From positions 248,001 through 312,000 of the forward strand of contig CAWDSF010000005.1 of assembly GCA_963804885.1 (NCBI GenBank): DNA of 64,000 nt, in the 5' to 3' direction. The notes under the pieces were generated by a model. The model made no database searches. It saw only the letters and a list, made by a program, of their open reading frames with translations, and was not told the DNA's origin. This stretch comes from PALSA-1004 sp963804885 (GTDB lineage Bacteria; Pseudomonadota; Gammaproteobacteria; Burkholderiales; SG8-41). Every line of letters begins with the position of its first letter. Within the stretch, counting starts at the first letter, position 1. A program made the translations under genes and the position numbers. This document shows, piece after piece, positions 19,139 to 28,207 of this stretch.

Positions 19139-20107
19139 TTATTGCGGCTGAAACCCGATGTCTTTAATCAGCTTGCCGTACTTGGCGTAATCGCTTTTGA
19201 TTGTCGACGCGAAAAACTCGGGCGGCTCAGCGACGATGATCAAGCCGGCCGATACCAGCTTGTCTTTGACGTCCGGCAGCTGTATCGCGCGGTTGATTTC
19301 CTGGTTGAGCAACGTCACGATCTCGCGCGGCGTGCCGGCCGGCGCGAGGAAACCGAACCAGCCGCGCGAATCGTAGCCGGGCAGTGTTTCGGCGATGGTC
19401 GGCGCATCGAATTCCGCCACGCGCGTCGGATTCGTTATCGCGAGCAGCCGCAGCTTGCCCGACCGTATATGCGGCGTGAGTCCGGTGATCCCGTCGATCG
19501 CCGCGTCGATGTGCCCGCCGATCAGTTCGGTCGCGATCTGCGCGCTGCCCTTGTATGGCACGTGCACATAGGTGAAGCCGCCCATCACGCGCAGCAGCTC
19601 TATCGTCATATGCGGGAAACCGCCCTCGCCGTTCGAGCCGAAGGTTACCCGGTTGGGATTCGCCTTCGCATAGGTGATCAGGTCTCGCACGTTTTTGAAC
19701 GGCACGGTCGGGTGCACGACCAGCGCAAGAAAATTCGTCGTCGACAGCGCGATCGGCGCGAAATCCTTGAGCGGGTCGTACGGAATTTTCTTGTACGTGT
19801 GCGGCGCGACCACCAAATTGCCGCCCTGCCCGCCGACCAGCATGTAGCCGTCGGGCGCCGCGCGTGCCGCGAATTCGAGGCCGAGCTGGCCCGCGCCGCC
19901 GGCGCGATTGTCGACAATCACGTTCTGGCCCAGCCGCTCGGTGAGCTTGGGCCCGATCAGCCGCGCCATGATATCCATCGTGTTGCCGGGCGGAAAAGGA
20001 ATGACGATGCGTATCGGCTTCGTCGGGTACTGCTGGGCCACTGCCGTGCACGCGGCTCCCATGACGAACGCAAACATGCATGCGCGCAGCTTCGAATCCT
20101 TCGTCAT
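19139..20107 (-). CDS. Bug/TctC-family solute receptor
   Basis: Intact 322-residue receptor. ATG at 20107 follows a GGAG ribosome site and gives a signal peptide that ends CTAVAQ, then QYPTKPIRIVIPF. The usual PGG loop reads PPGNTMD, with Asn in place of the second Gly. Longer in-frame upstream starts would add residues with no signal-peptide character. It is divergent from the next Bug gene across a 204-base spacer in which I see no gene. Confidence 0.92.
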   Translation of the reverse strand: MTKDSKLRACMFAFVMGAACTAVAQQYPTKPIRIVIPFPPGNTMDIMARLIGPKLTERLGQNVIVDNRAGGAGQLGLEFAARAAPDGYMLVGGQGGNLVVAPHTYKKIPYDPLKDFAPIALSTTNFLALVVHPTVPFKNVRDLITYAKANPNRVTFGSNGEGGFPHMTIELLRVMGGFTYVHVPYKGSAQIATELIGGHIDAAIDGITGLTPHIRSGKLRLLAITNPTRVAEFDAPTIAETLPGYDSRGWFGFLAPAGTPREIVTLLNQEINRAIQLPDVKDKLVSAGLIIVAEPPEFFASTIKSDYAKYGKLIKDIGFQPQ

Positions 20108-20311
20108 GCGGTTTCTCCAGTTGATGGATCGCGGGTCATTGTAGCGGCGCCGCTCGGATCCGGGCAATCCGAACCACTCTTCGCCGCAAATGATGGTCCG
20201 GCTCCGCGCGATTGCGCATGTCATTCGCCTGCTGGGGCACGCTGCAATGCTTGCCGCCGGACGCCCATGCAGGTATCGTGCCGAAAAGAAATTCACCCCC
20301 TGGAGGAAACG

Positions 20312-21280
20312 ATGAAGGTTCTGGTTGCTGCGTTACTCGCTTTCGGTACTGCGTGCACTGGCATCAACGGCGCACTCGCGGCCGACACCTATCCCGTGCG
20401 ACCCATCCGCTGGATCGTGCCTTATCCGCCCGGCGGCACCACCGACATTCTGGCGCGCATCATGGGACAGTGGCTCTCGGAGCACCTCGGCCAGCAGGTG
20501 CTGATCGACAACCGGCCAGGTGCGGGCAACAACATCGGCACCGAGATTGCGATCAAGTCGACGCCCGACGGCTATACGGTTTTCCTGGTCAACCCCGCCA
20601 ACGCGATCAACGCGACGCTGTACACGAAGCTGCCGTTCAACTTTCTGAATGACATGATGCCGGTCGCCGGCCTCGTGCGGGTGCCAAACGTGATGGAAGT
20701 GACGATGTCGCTGCCGGTGAAATCGGTGCCCGAATTCATCGCGTATGTGAAAGCCAATCCCGGCAAGGTCATACTCGCGTCGTCCGGCGCCGGCACTTCC
20801 GTACACCTGTCGGGCGAATTGTTCATGTCGATGACCGGCATCAAGATGACCCACGTGCCCTATAAAGGCGCGGGCCCCGCATTCCCAGATCTGATCGGCG
20901 GCCAGGTCCACTTGATGTTCGACAACATGCCGTCGTCGATCGAGTTCATCCGCGGCGGCAAGCTGCGCGCGCTGGCCGTTACCACGGCGAAACGCTCGGC
21001 CCAGCTACCGAACGTGCCGACCGTCGCCGAAACCGTGCCCGGCTATGAAGCGAGCGCGTGGTTCGGCATGGGCGCGCCCAAGGGCACGCCGCCCGATGTG
21101 ATCGCCAGACTCAACCGCGAGATCAATGCGGCACTCGCCGATCCGAAGATGAAAGCGCGTCTCGCCGAGCTCGGCGGCGATCCGATCGCCGGCACGCCCG
21201 CCGAGTTCTGGAAAATTCACGCTTACGAAACCGAGAAATGGGCGAAGGTCGTGAAGAGCTCCGGCGCTAAGGTCGATTAG
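20312..21280 (+). CDS. Bug/TctC-family solute receptor
   Basis: Intact 322-residue receptor. GGAGG at 20302-20306 lies five bases before ATG at 20312. The signal peptide MKVLVAALLAFGTACTGING ends in ALA before ADTYPVRPIRW; PYPPGGTTDILAR and IDNRPGAGNNIG are the family loops. A second Bug gene follows 50 bases later in the same direction, so tandem expression is likely. Confidence 0.94.
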   Translation: MKVLVAALLAFGTACTGINGALAADTYPVRPIRWIVPYPPGGTTDILARIMGQWLSEHLGQQVLIDNRPGAGNNIGTEIAIKSTPDGYTVFLVNPANAINATLYTKLPFNFLNDMMPVAGLVRVPNVMEVTMSLPVKSVPEFIAYVKANPGKVILASSGAGTSVHLSGELFMSMTGIKMTHVPYKGAGPAFPDLIGGQVHLMFDNMPSSIEFIRGGKLRALAVTTAKRSAQLPNVPTVAETVPGYEASAWFGMGAPKGTPPDVIARLNREINAALADPKMKARLAELGGDPIAGTPAEFWKIHAYETEKWAKVVKSSGAKVD

Positions 21281-21330
21281 GCCCGCAGTCGTCGATTCCG
21301 CCAGCTCACGCTTCGATTCACCATCCCGCC

Positions 21331-22310
21331 GTGAAGATGCGCGCCGCTAAAACGCTCACAGCGGGTTCGGCCGCATTGCTTCTGTTCGCGGCCGCGGCGG
21401 CGCACTCGCAGCCTTATCCGAATAAACCGGCGCGCCTGCTGGTCGGTTTCGCGCCCGGCGGCGGCGTCGACGTCACGGCGCGTATCGTGGCCGCCAAATT
21501 GACCGAGCTGTGGGGCCAGCAGCTCGTGGTCGACAACCGTGCCGGCGCCGGCGGCACCATCGCCACCGATATCGCGGCTAAAGCGGCGCCCGACGGCTAC
21601 TCGCTGCTCTTTTGCGGCATCTGGTCGCACGGCGTCGCGCCGTCGCTGTACAAGCAGCTGCCGTACGATCACTATCGCGATTTCGCGCCGGTATCCATGA
21701 TCGGCACCACGCCCAACGTGCTCGTGGTCAATCCCGACGGTGCCGGTGAAAGTCGGTCAGCGAATTCATCGCTTACACCAAGGCGAACAACGGCAAGATC
21801 GCCATCGCCCATCCCGGCGCGGGCAGTTCGCCGCACATGACGCTGGAGCTGTTCCGCTTGACTACCGGCGTCAACGTCGTGCCGGTGCCCTACAAAGGCG
21901 GCGCACCGGCGCTGGTCGATTTGCTGGGCGGCCACATTCCTGCGATGTTCGACAACATGTCGACGCAGCTGTCGGTCATCAAGTCGGGCAGAACGCGCGC
22001 GCTGGCAGTCACTTCGCCCAAGCGCACCTCGCACCTGCCCGACGTGCCGACCATGATGGAATCAGGCGTGCAGTTGGACGTTACGGTGTGGTACGGGCTG
22101 TGCGCGCCGGCTGCGGTGCCGAAAACCGTCGTCGCGAAGCTCAATGCCGATCTGCACAAAGCGCTGAATGCGCCCGACGTGCAGCGCCGCCTGATGGAAC
22201 AGGGCGTCGATCCCGCGCCCTCGACGCCGGAGGAATTCGCCGCCTTTATTCGCGTGGAAACCGACAAATGGGCGAAAGTCGTGAAGGAAGCCGGCGTTCC
22301 AAAGCAGTGA
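21331..22310 (+). CDS. Bug/TctC-family solute receptor (two single-base insertions)
   Basis: A receptor split into two open frames. The first half has a signal peptide ending AAAHSQ, GFAPGGGVD and VDNRAGAGGTIA and runs to NVLVVNP; the second half resumes with SEFIAYTKANNGK and PVPYKGGAPALVDLLGG. Removing one G at 21736 and one G at 21752 restores the family sequence TVPVKSVSEFIAY, giving about 325 residues. Two insertions 16 bases apart could mean decay, but both fit the G-after-A-run or G-after-C-run errors seen across the window. GTG 21331 or ATG 21337 starts the gene. Confidence 0.85.
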
Positions 22311-22346
22311 ACGGATGCGGCCATCAGCGCCCGGCCCGGTGACGGG

Positions 22347-23312
22347 TCAATCTGCCTTGGCGCCCGATTGCTTGATGAGCTGCAGCCACTTCTCGGTGCC
22401 CTTCTTCAATTCGGTTTCGAGCACGGCGGGCGTGGTCGCGACGATTTCATAGCCTTGCGGTGAGAGCACGTCCCTTACTTCGGCGCTGCGCAGGACCTGC
22501 ACGATTTCGGTATTGAGCAGGCCGACGATTTCAGGCGGCGTGGCCGCGGGCGCAAGCAGGCCCTGCCACGATATCAACTCATAGCCTTTCACACCCGCCT
22601 GCGCAAAGGTCGGCACGTCCGGCAAAGCCGGTGCACGCCCTGGCGTGCTGACTGCGAGCGGCCGTGCTTTGCCTGCGCGCACGTGATTCATGATGCCGGG
22701 CAGCGTGATGAACAGGGAATCGACATGGCCGGCAATCACATCGATCGCTGCCGGTGCGCCGCCCTTGTAGGGCACGTGGATCAGTTCGGTGCCGGTCAAC
22801 GTCATGAACAGAGCAGCCGCGAGATGGCCGGGGCTGCCGCTGCCGGGCGAGCCCGCGGTCATTTTGCCGCGCTGGCGTTTGGCGAGCGCAATGTAATCGC
22901 CGAGGCTGCGGGCGGGCAGGCTGTTGTTCACGACCAGAATCTGCGGCGCGGTGATCGCCATCGTGATCGGCGCAAAACTGCTCAGTTGATACGGCAGATT
23001 TTTGTACAAGCCGGTATTGATCTGCAAGCCGTCCCAACCCAGGAGCAGCGTGTAACCGTCAGGCGCGGCCTTGGCCACGTTCCCATAAGCGATGTTCCCC
23101 GCGCCGCCCGGCTGATTTTCGATCAACACCGTCTGGCCAACCCGCGCGCTGAGCCTCGCGCCTACCGTCCGCGCCAGCGTATCGAGGCTTGCCCCCGGCG
23201 GCACGGGCACGATGATACGGATCGCGCGCGCGGGATATTGAGCAGCGCAATCGACGGCAAAGCCGGCGCAAAGACACACCAATACGGATAATGCCTGATG
23301 CAATGATTTCAT
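22347..23312 (-). CDS. Bug/TctC-family solute receptor
   Basis: Intact 321-residue receptor starting at ATG 23312 (MKSLHQALSVLVCLC...), with the signal peptide ending DCAA before QYPARAIRIIVPV. Unusual loop residues are PPGASLD instead of PPGGxxD and IENQPGGAGNIAYG instead of DNRxGAxG, so the ligand may differ from that of its neighbours. It is the last gene of a seven-gene minus-strand run. Confidence 0.92.
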   Translation of the reverse strand: MKSLHQALSVLVCLCAGFAVDCAAQYPARAIRIIVPVPPGASLDTLARTVGARLSARVGQTVLIENQPGGAGNIAYGNVAKAAPDGYTLLLGWDGLQINTGLYKNLPYQLSSFAPITMAITAPQILVVNNSLPARSLGDYIALAKRQRGKMTAGSPGSGSPGHLAAALFMTLTGTELIHVPYKGGAPAAIDVIAGHVDSLFITLPGIMNHVRAGKARPLAVSTPGRAPALPDVPTFAQAGVKGYELISWQGLLAPAATPPEIVGLLNTEIVQVLRSAEVRDVLSPQGYEIVATTPAVLETELKKGTEKWLQLIKQSGAKAD

Positions 23313-23335
23313 CGCTGAGCCTCCGGTGAATCGAA

Positions 23336-23929
23336 TCATCGCGCGGGCCAGTCCGGCAACGCCATGCAGCGTTTGAGCCACGCACTGATATTCGGATATG
23401 CGTCTAACGGGATTCCCGATTCGGGCGCCGACTCGACGTAGGGAAAGCACGCCACGTCCGCGATGGTCGTGCGATCGAGTGCCAGCCATTCATTTTTTTC
23501 CAGGCGTTGCTCGATTGCCGTGAGCGCCACGCGCGCGATTGCGTGGTTCTGCTCCAGGGTCCCGGCCGTCCAGCGTTTTTGCATAAGGCCGCGTCGCGCA
23601 TACTGCAGGCCGAACTGAATTTCGCTCGCGGCAAGCGACAGCCACTGCATCACCTCCGCCATTGGCGCGGGCGCGGTCGGCAGCCACTGCTCGCCGCCGT
23701 GCTTGCGCGCCAGGTAAACGAGGCACGCCCCTGAATCCCACACGACCGCGCCGGCGTCCTCGATGACCGGCACCTCGCCGCGCGGGTTCAGGCGCAGAAA
23801 TTCCGGTGTCTTGTGCTCCCGTTTCGCCAAGTCGAGGAGCACCACTTCGTGCGGTACGCGCAGCAGCGCGAGCAGGATGCGAACCTTGTAGGCATTGCCG
23901 GACGCGCCGACGTTATAGAACTTCATCAT
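23336..23929 (-). CDS. Glutathione S-transferase family protein
   Basis: A 197-residue cytoplasmic protein with an N-terminal thioredoxin-like domain (MMKFYNVGASGNAYKVRILL, then NPRGEVPVIED with the cis-Pro and WDSGACLVYLARK) and a C-terminal helical domain. The family uses glutathione for conjugation, isomerisation or thiolysis of xenobiotics and ring-cleavage products. It lies 23 bases before the Bug gene in the operon, which suggests a role in processing the transported compound or a toxic intermediate. Confidence 0.88.
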   Translation of the reverse strand: MMKFYNVGASGNAYKVRILLALLRVPHEVVLLDLAKREHKTPEFLRLNPRGEVPVIEDAGAVVWDSGACLVYLARKHGGEQWLPTAPAPMAEVMQWLSLAASEIQFGLQYARRGLMQKRWTAGTLEQNHAIARVALTAIEQRLEKNEWLALDRTTIADVACFPYVESAPESGIPLDAYPNISAWLKRCMALPDWPAR

Positions 23930-23966
23930 CTCCCCTTCCGCCGCTACGTGCGCGGATTGTCCGCCG

Positions 23967-24911
23967 TCAGCGTTTGCGCTTCAAATGGCGGTCAAAAAAT
24001 TCCATGAAAAGCTCGAACGCTTTGCGCTGAACCGGATCGGGCTTGTACGTGCCGTCGGTCCCGCGATAAATGAACGGGAAGCCGTGCACCGGGTGATCGA
24101 AGCTCACCCACGTCGTATCCTTGCCCGCCTCCTGCATCCACTCGTGCGCGAGCCTGAATATGCCCTGCAGGTGGTCAGCGTTGCGGCCAATGTGGAGGAT
24201 GGGCGTCCGGATGCGCTTGATGCGCTCCATCGCGCGCGCTTTGTTCGCGTTCTGTCTCACCACTTCGATGTCCTGGTACTGGATCTCGTTGCCCGCGCGC
24301 GGCGCGGTGGGTCCGGTGTCGACGCTCAGAAATTCATGCGATGCGCCTTCGATCGCCACCCCGGCGGCGAAGGTCGTCTCGGCGGCGATCTTCAGGATCA
24401 TCTCGCCGCTGTGACTGACGCCGGCGATCCCGATTGCGTCGGCGTCCACGTACGCGAGCGTCTGTAAATAGCCGAGGATCGCGATCAAGTCGTCCGAATC
24501 GAGCGTCGCCGCCGATTTCAACGTGCGATTTTCGCCGCCGCTCATGTCGTCCACGAGATTGTGCGCGCGGATCCTGTCCTGGTACAAATGCGGAATCTCA
24601 TTGCGGTAATTGACGAATACCACGACGTAGCCGCGCGCGATCATCTCGTCCTGCATCGGCGCGAGCAGCTCGACCTGCTTCTCGATCTGCGGCACGCCGC
24701 CGCGGCCGGCGCCGCGCCCCATCACGATGACCGGGAAAGGCCCGCGGCCGGGCGGCCGCCGCACTACGATAGGCACGTAGATCTCGTCGCGCGTGAGCGC
24801 GAACGTGAGGTCCATCGGAATGTCCGAGCCCGGCACGGGCTTCGTAATTGTGTATCCGTGCGCCGGCAACTCCGCGGCGACGGGTGCAACGGCTTTCGCC
24901 GGGTTGCTCAT
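23967..24911 (-). CDS. Alpha/beta hydrolase (dienelactone-hydrolase/dipeptidyl-peptidase-like)
   Basis: A 314-residue hydrolase. The nucleophile elbow is GVSHSGEMI near residue 176, the acid probably the Asp of GRNADHLQG and the base His in FDHPVHGFPFIYRG. The oxyanion region is IVMGRGAGRGG. The ATG at 24911 overlaps the TGA of the upstream unknown gene (ATGA), implying coupled translation. Fold assignment is firm; the substrate is not known. Confidence 0.82.
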   Translation of the reverse strand: MSNPAKAVAPVAAELPAHGYTITKPVPGSDIPMDLTFALTRDEIYVPIVVRRPPGRGPFPVIVMGRGAGRGGVPQIEKQVELLAPMQDEMIARGYVVVFVNYRNEIPHLYQDRIRAHNLVDDMSGGENRTLKSAATLDSDDLIAILGYLQTLAYVDADAIGIAGVSHSGEMILKIAAETTFAAGVAIEGASHEFLSVDTGPTAPRAGNEIQYQDIEVVRQNANKARAMERIKRIRTPILHIGRNADHLQGIFRLAHEWMQEAGKDTTWVSFDHPVHGFPFIYRGTDGTYKPDPVQRKAFELFMEFFDRHLKRKR

Positions 24912-25777
24912 TGCGGCCGCTCCGCTTCGACGAGTCCAAGCTGCGCGCGTCCGGCATCGTAAGCGGCGCGCACGAATCCGGACACGCCGGCGCGGCGGTC
25001 GTCGAGCGCTACGATGGATTCCGCGAGCGCCACTGCACCCGTGAACCCCTCCGTGTGCCAATGACCGAGCGCCAGCGGCGGCAGCGCCGCGCCCTTCGGC
25101 AACGGATAAGGGCTCACATAGAAATAAGGCTGCGGATAATAATGATCGCCGGGCGACATGCCGATGCCGATCGAGCGCGCGGTTTCGGCCCCTGGCGGAT
25201 CGAGCGCAACGACCGTCGCAATGTCGAAATGATGCGGCCAGCACCGCGCGGCGTCCGCCCGCCCGTCCGTATAGCCGGTACGCACTTCCTCCAGCACCTC
25301 CGCCGCCGCGTCGAACCAGCGCACGAGTTCATCGAACGCTTCGGATTCGCCGCTGAAGCTGTAGGCCGAGCCGCGCGCCACCGGGTGCGACGGTATCGTA
25401 TACGGCAGCGTCACTGCGGTCGCCGGCTTGAGCCCCAAAGCGCGCAGAGAGGAATCGAGCCACACGCCGACCATCGAATCGCGCCGGCCCGCCAGCTCGT
25501 ACGTATCGAGCACGAGATTGCCGCGCATGACGATCAGCGCGAGCCCCGCGAGACGCAGGCCGACGCGCACAGTGGCATCGCCGGCCGGCAATGGTTGCGA
25601 AAACAGCGCGCCGCGCTCGGCTTCCCATGTGAGGCTCGAATGGCTGTCGTCGGCGACTGCTTCGAGATTCGCGCGCGCCGCTTTGGTCGGCCATTGCAGT
25701 GCGTGATGCGCGACCGTGCGCGCCTTGACGAGCGCCGTCGGCGCTTTGCCGCCGAGTGTGGTCCAGTCAAACTCCAT
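24908..25777 (-). CDS. Conserved hypothetical protein, coupled to an alpha/beta hydrolase
   Basis: A 289-residue soluble protein I do not recognise. Notable segments are HHFDIATVVAL near residue 202, GIGMSPGDHYYPQPYFYVSPYP near residue 224 and LALGHWHTEGFTGAV near residue 255, rich in His and aromatic residues. The mid-region GSAYSFSGESEAFDELVRWFD looks like an amphipathic helix. No signal peptide is seen. It overlaps the next gene by four bases, and the strict coupling suggests a functional pair with the hydrolase. Confidence 0.75.
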   Translation of the reverse strand: MEFDWTTLGGKAPTALVKARTVAHHALQWPTKAARANLEAVADDSHSSLTWEAERGALFSQPLPAGDATVRVGLRLAGLALIVMRGNLVLDTYELAGRRDSMVGVWLDSSLRALGLKPATAVTLPYTIPSHPVARGSAYSFSGESEAFDELVRWFDAAAEVLEEVRTGYTDGRADAARCWPHHFDIATVVALDPPGAETARSIGIGMSPGDHYYPQPYFYVSPYPLPKGAALPPLALGHWHTEGFTGAVALAESIVALDDRRAGVSGFVRAAYDAGRAQLGLVEAERPQ

Positions 25778-25859
25778 TGCCGTGCTCTCCTGAGTTGCGC
25801 TGCTGGCAGGACACCAATTTCACCTGATTATAAAGGCCCGCGGAAGTCCGCCGTTTCAC

Positions 25860-26753
25860 TTACGCCGGAAAACCATACAGCCGCGCGGGATTGTCGACGA
25901 GGATGCGCTTGCGCACGGCCTCATCCGGCGCCCACACGGCAAGCAGGTCGAGCAAATCGCCGTCGTTGGGCATGAAACCCGCGAAGCGCGAATGCGGCCA
26001 GTCGCTTGCCCATACGCAGCGCTCCGGCGCCGCCGCGATCAGCGCGTGCGCATACGGCGTGACGTTCGGGTACGGCGGGCGCGGATCGCCGAAGCGATTG
26101 GGCGACGACAGCTTCACCCACGCGCGGCCTTCGCGCAGCAACGCGAGCAGTGCCTGAAAACCCGGATGATCGACGCCGGCATCGACCGGCATGTGACCGA
26201 GGTGATCGACCACGATATCGACAGGCAGCTTGCGCAGCCGCTCCGCAAGCGTAGTCAGGTTGCGCGCGTCGAGATGAAACTGCAGATGCCAGCCGAACGG
26301 CGCGATTTTCTGCGCGATCGTCTCCATGTCCTTCAGGTCGTCCGCCTGCACGTTGCGCGGATTCAACCGCACACCGCGAAAGCCGGCGTCGTTGAGCCGC
26401 GCGATTTCCTGCGAGGTGACGCTGCCGTCGAGCAGCGCGATGCCGCGCCACTGGCCGCCGGATTCCCTCAACACGTCGTACGTGACGTCATTGCCGTGGA
26501 AAATGCCGGTCTGCACGATCACGGCGCGCTCGAGTCCCAGCACTTTCAGCATGTTCCGGTAATCGTCCACCGTCGCGGATGACGGCGTATAGCGCCGCAC
26601 GCTTTTATACGGATAACGCGCGGGGTCGCCGAATATGTGCGCGTGGCAGTCGCACGCCCCCTTGGGCACCTTGAACGACGGCGGATGCGGCTTGAGATCG
26701 GGCGCCGCGCAGGGCTGATCGACGGGAACCGGCGCTTCGTTGATATCGGACAT
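25860..26753 (-). CDS. Amidohydrolase, 2-pyrone-4,6-dicarboxylate lactonase-like
   Basis: A 297-residue TIM-barrel hydrolase with CDCHAHIFGD, FHLDARN, VDHLGHMP and WASDWPHS, the same order of motifs as in the 12567-13427 protein. ATG at 26753 is chosen because a proline-rich leader and the strand before CDCHAH follow. It lies 11 bases after the PrpD gene, so hydration or dehydration and lactone opening may be successive steps on one tricarboxylate-like compound (inference). Confidence 0.82.
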   Translation of the reverse strand: MSDINEAPVPVDQPCAAPDLKPHPPSFKVPKGACDCHAHIFGDPARYPYKSVRRYTPSSATVDDYRNMLKVLGLERAVIVQTGIFHGNDVTYDVLRESGGQWRGIALLDGSVTSQEIARLNDAGFRGVRLNPRNVQADDLKDMETIAQKIAPFGWHLQFHLDARNLTTLAERLRKLPVDIVVDHLGHMPVDAGVDHPGFQALLALLREGRAWVKLSSPNRFGDPRPPYPNVTPYAHALIAAAPERCVWASDWPHSRFAGFMPNDGDLLDLLAVWAPDEAVRKRILVDNPARLYGFPA

Positions 26754-26764
26754 GGCTGGCTTCC

Positions 26765-28189
26765 TCAGGCTGCGAGCAAATCGGTGAACGCGTGCACGGG
26801 CGTCGCGGCCAGCCGCTCGTGATCGAGACACAGCGCCAGGATTTCGCGCTGGCGCGCGGGCGCAAAACGCCGGGCGAGATTAGTCTCGAATTTCCTGACG
26901 AGCAGAGGGATGCCCTCCGCCCGCCGCCGCGGATGGCCGATCGGGAATTCGACTTCGGCGCGCAGGCTCTGCGTGCCGTCCTTGTAGACGATTTCGATCG
27001 CGTTCGGATTCGCGCCGATCGCGCGGTCGCGCAACAGTGCGGTATAGCGTGGATTTTCTTCGACGTGCATCAGCGCGCGCAGCCGGTCGATGCGTGGATC
27101 CGCGGCGAATTCGTCGCTGTAGTCGTTTGCAGTCAGCCGCCCGTGCAGCAACGCGACCGCGACTGCGTACTGCAGGCAGTGGTCGCGGTCGGCGGCGTTG
27201 CGCAGCGCGCCGGTCTTGTTGATCTTGTTGAAAGTCTCGACGTGCACGTCGAGCTTGATGGCCGCGATGTCGTCGAGCCGTGCATGCACGGCGGGATAAA
27301 GCTGCAGCGCGCATTCGATCGCCGATTGCGCGTGAATCACTACCGGGCACAGAATCTTGAAGAGCACGCCTTCCATCACCGCCGTGCCGAGCGGGCCCAT
27401 CGTGAACTCGCGCCCGCCCAGAAACGATTTGTTGAACCCCCATTTCGGCTGCGTCAGCACCTGCGGATACCCGGGCTCGCCTTTGATCGCCATCAGCGCG
27501 AGGCGCACGCCATGGCTCGTCGACTCCGCCGCGGCCCAGCCTTTGCGCGGCCCGACGTTAGAACCGAAGCGATGGACACACAGACTCGGCTCGAAGAACG
27601 CGAGTGACGTCGCGGCGACGATCTGCTCGCGCGTCGCGCCAAGCAATTTCGCCGTCACGGCCGTGCATGCAATTTTCGGCAGCAACGGATGATCAATGCC
27701 GGTCTCACTCAGACGCACGTGCGCGCCGAGACCGCCTTGCAGTTCGTGCGCCTTGATCATTGCATCGAGCACCGCGCCAACGGTGAACGGCCTCTTATCC
27801 GCGGCAACGTTTAACCGGCTCATGTAATCGGCGACCGAGAGGATCGCGCCAACGTCATCCGATGGATGCGTAGTCTGCTGGGTTACCCACGTGTCGCTGA
27901 AATCGAGCCAGCGCACGAGCGCCGCAGTGTTGAACGCGGCGGTGACGGGATCGAGCACGAACTGCGTGCCGGGCACCCGCGCGCCGTGCGGCACGGCCGT
28001 GCCGGGAACCGTCGGGCCGAGTAGCCGGGTGCAATCCTCATGATCGAGCGCTTCGAAAGCGCAGCCGAGGCTGTCGATCAGGCAGTAGCGTGAAATCTCG
28101 CGCGCGGCGGCGCTCTGTATTTCGTAACTGTCGACGTACTCTGCGACGTCGAGCAACACCTTATCAACGAACGTTGCTTCGCTGGTCAT
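26765..28189 (-). CDS. prpD: 2-Methylcitrate dehydratase-like MmgE/PrpD protein
   Basis: A 474-residue protein that aligns over its full length with what I recall of E. coli PrpD, including YCLIDSLGCAFEAL, VPHGARVPGTQFVLDPV, RWLDFSDTW, HPSDDVGAIL, NPAD-like NAADRDHCLQY and YPIGHPRRR-like FPIGHPRRRAEGIP. PrpD dehydrates 2-methylcitrate in propionate breakdown. No prpB or prpC is nearby, so this copy may serve another hydroxy-tricarboxylate. It is followed in the operon by an amidohydrolase and preceded by a Bug gene 18 bases upstream. Confidence 0.85.
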   Translation of the reverse strand: MTSEATFVDKVLLDVAEYVDSYEIQSAAAREISRYCLIDSLGCAFEALDHEDCTRLLGPTVPGTAVPHGARVPGTQFVLDPVTAAFNTAALVRWLDFSDTWVTQQTTHPSDDVGAILSVADYMSRLNVAADKRPFTVGAVLDAMIKAHELQGGLGAHVRLSETGIDHPLLPKIACTAVTAKLLGATREQIVAATSLAFFEPSLCVHRFGSNVGPRKGWAAAESTSHGVRLALMAIKGEPGYPQVLTQPKWGFNKSFLGGREFTMGPLGTAVMEGVLFKILCPVVIHAQSAIECALQLYPAVHARLDDIAAIKLDVHVETFNKINKTGALRNAADRDHCLQYAVAVALLHGRLTANDYSDEFAADPRIDRLRALMHVEENPRYTALLRDRAIGANPNAIEIVYKDGTQSLRAEVEFPIGHPRRRAEGIPLLVRKFETNLARRFAPARQREILALCLDHERLAATPVHAFTDLLAA

Positions 28190-28207
28190 CGAATTCCCAT
28201 CACCTCA

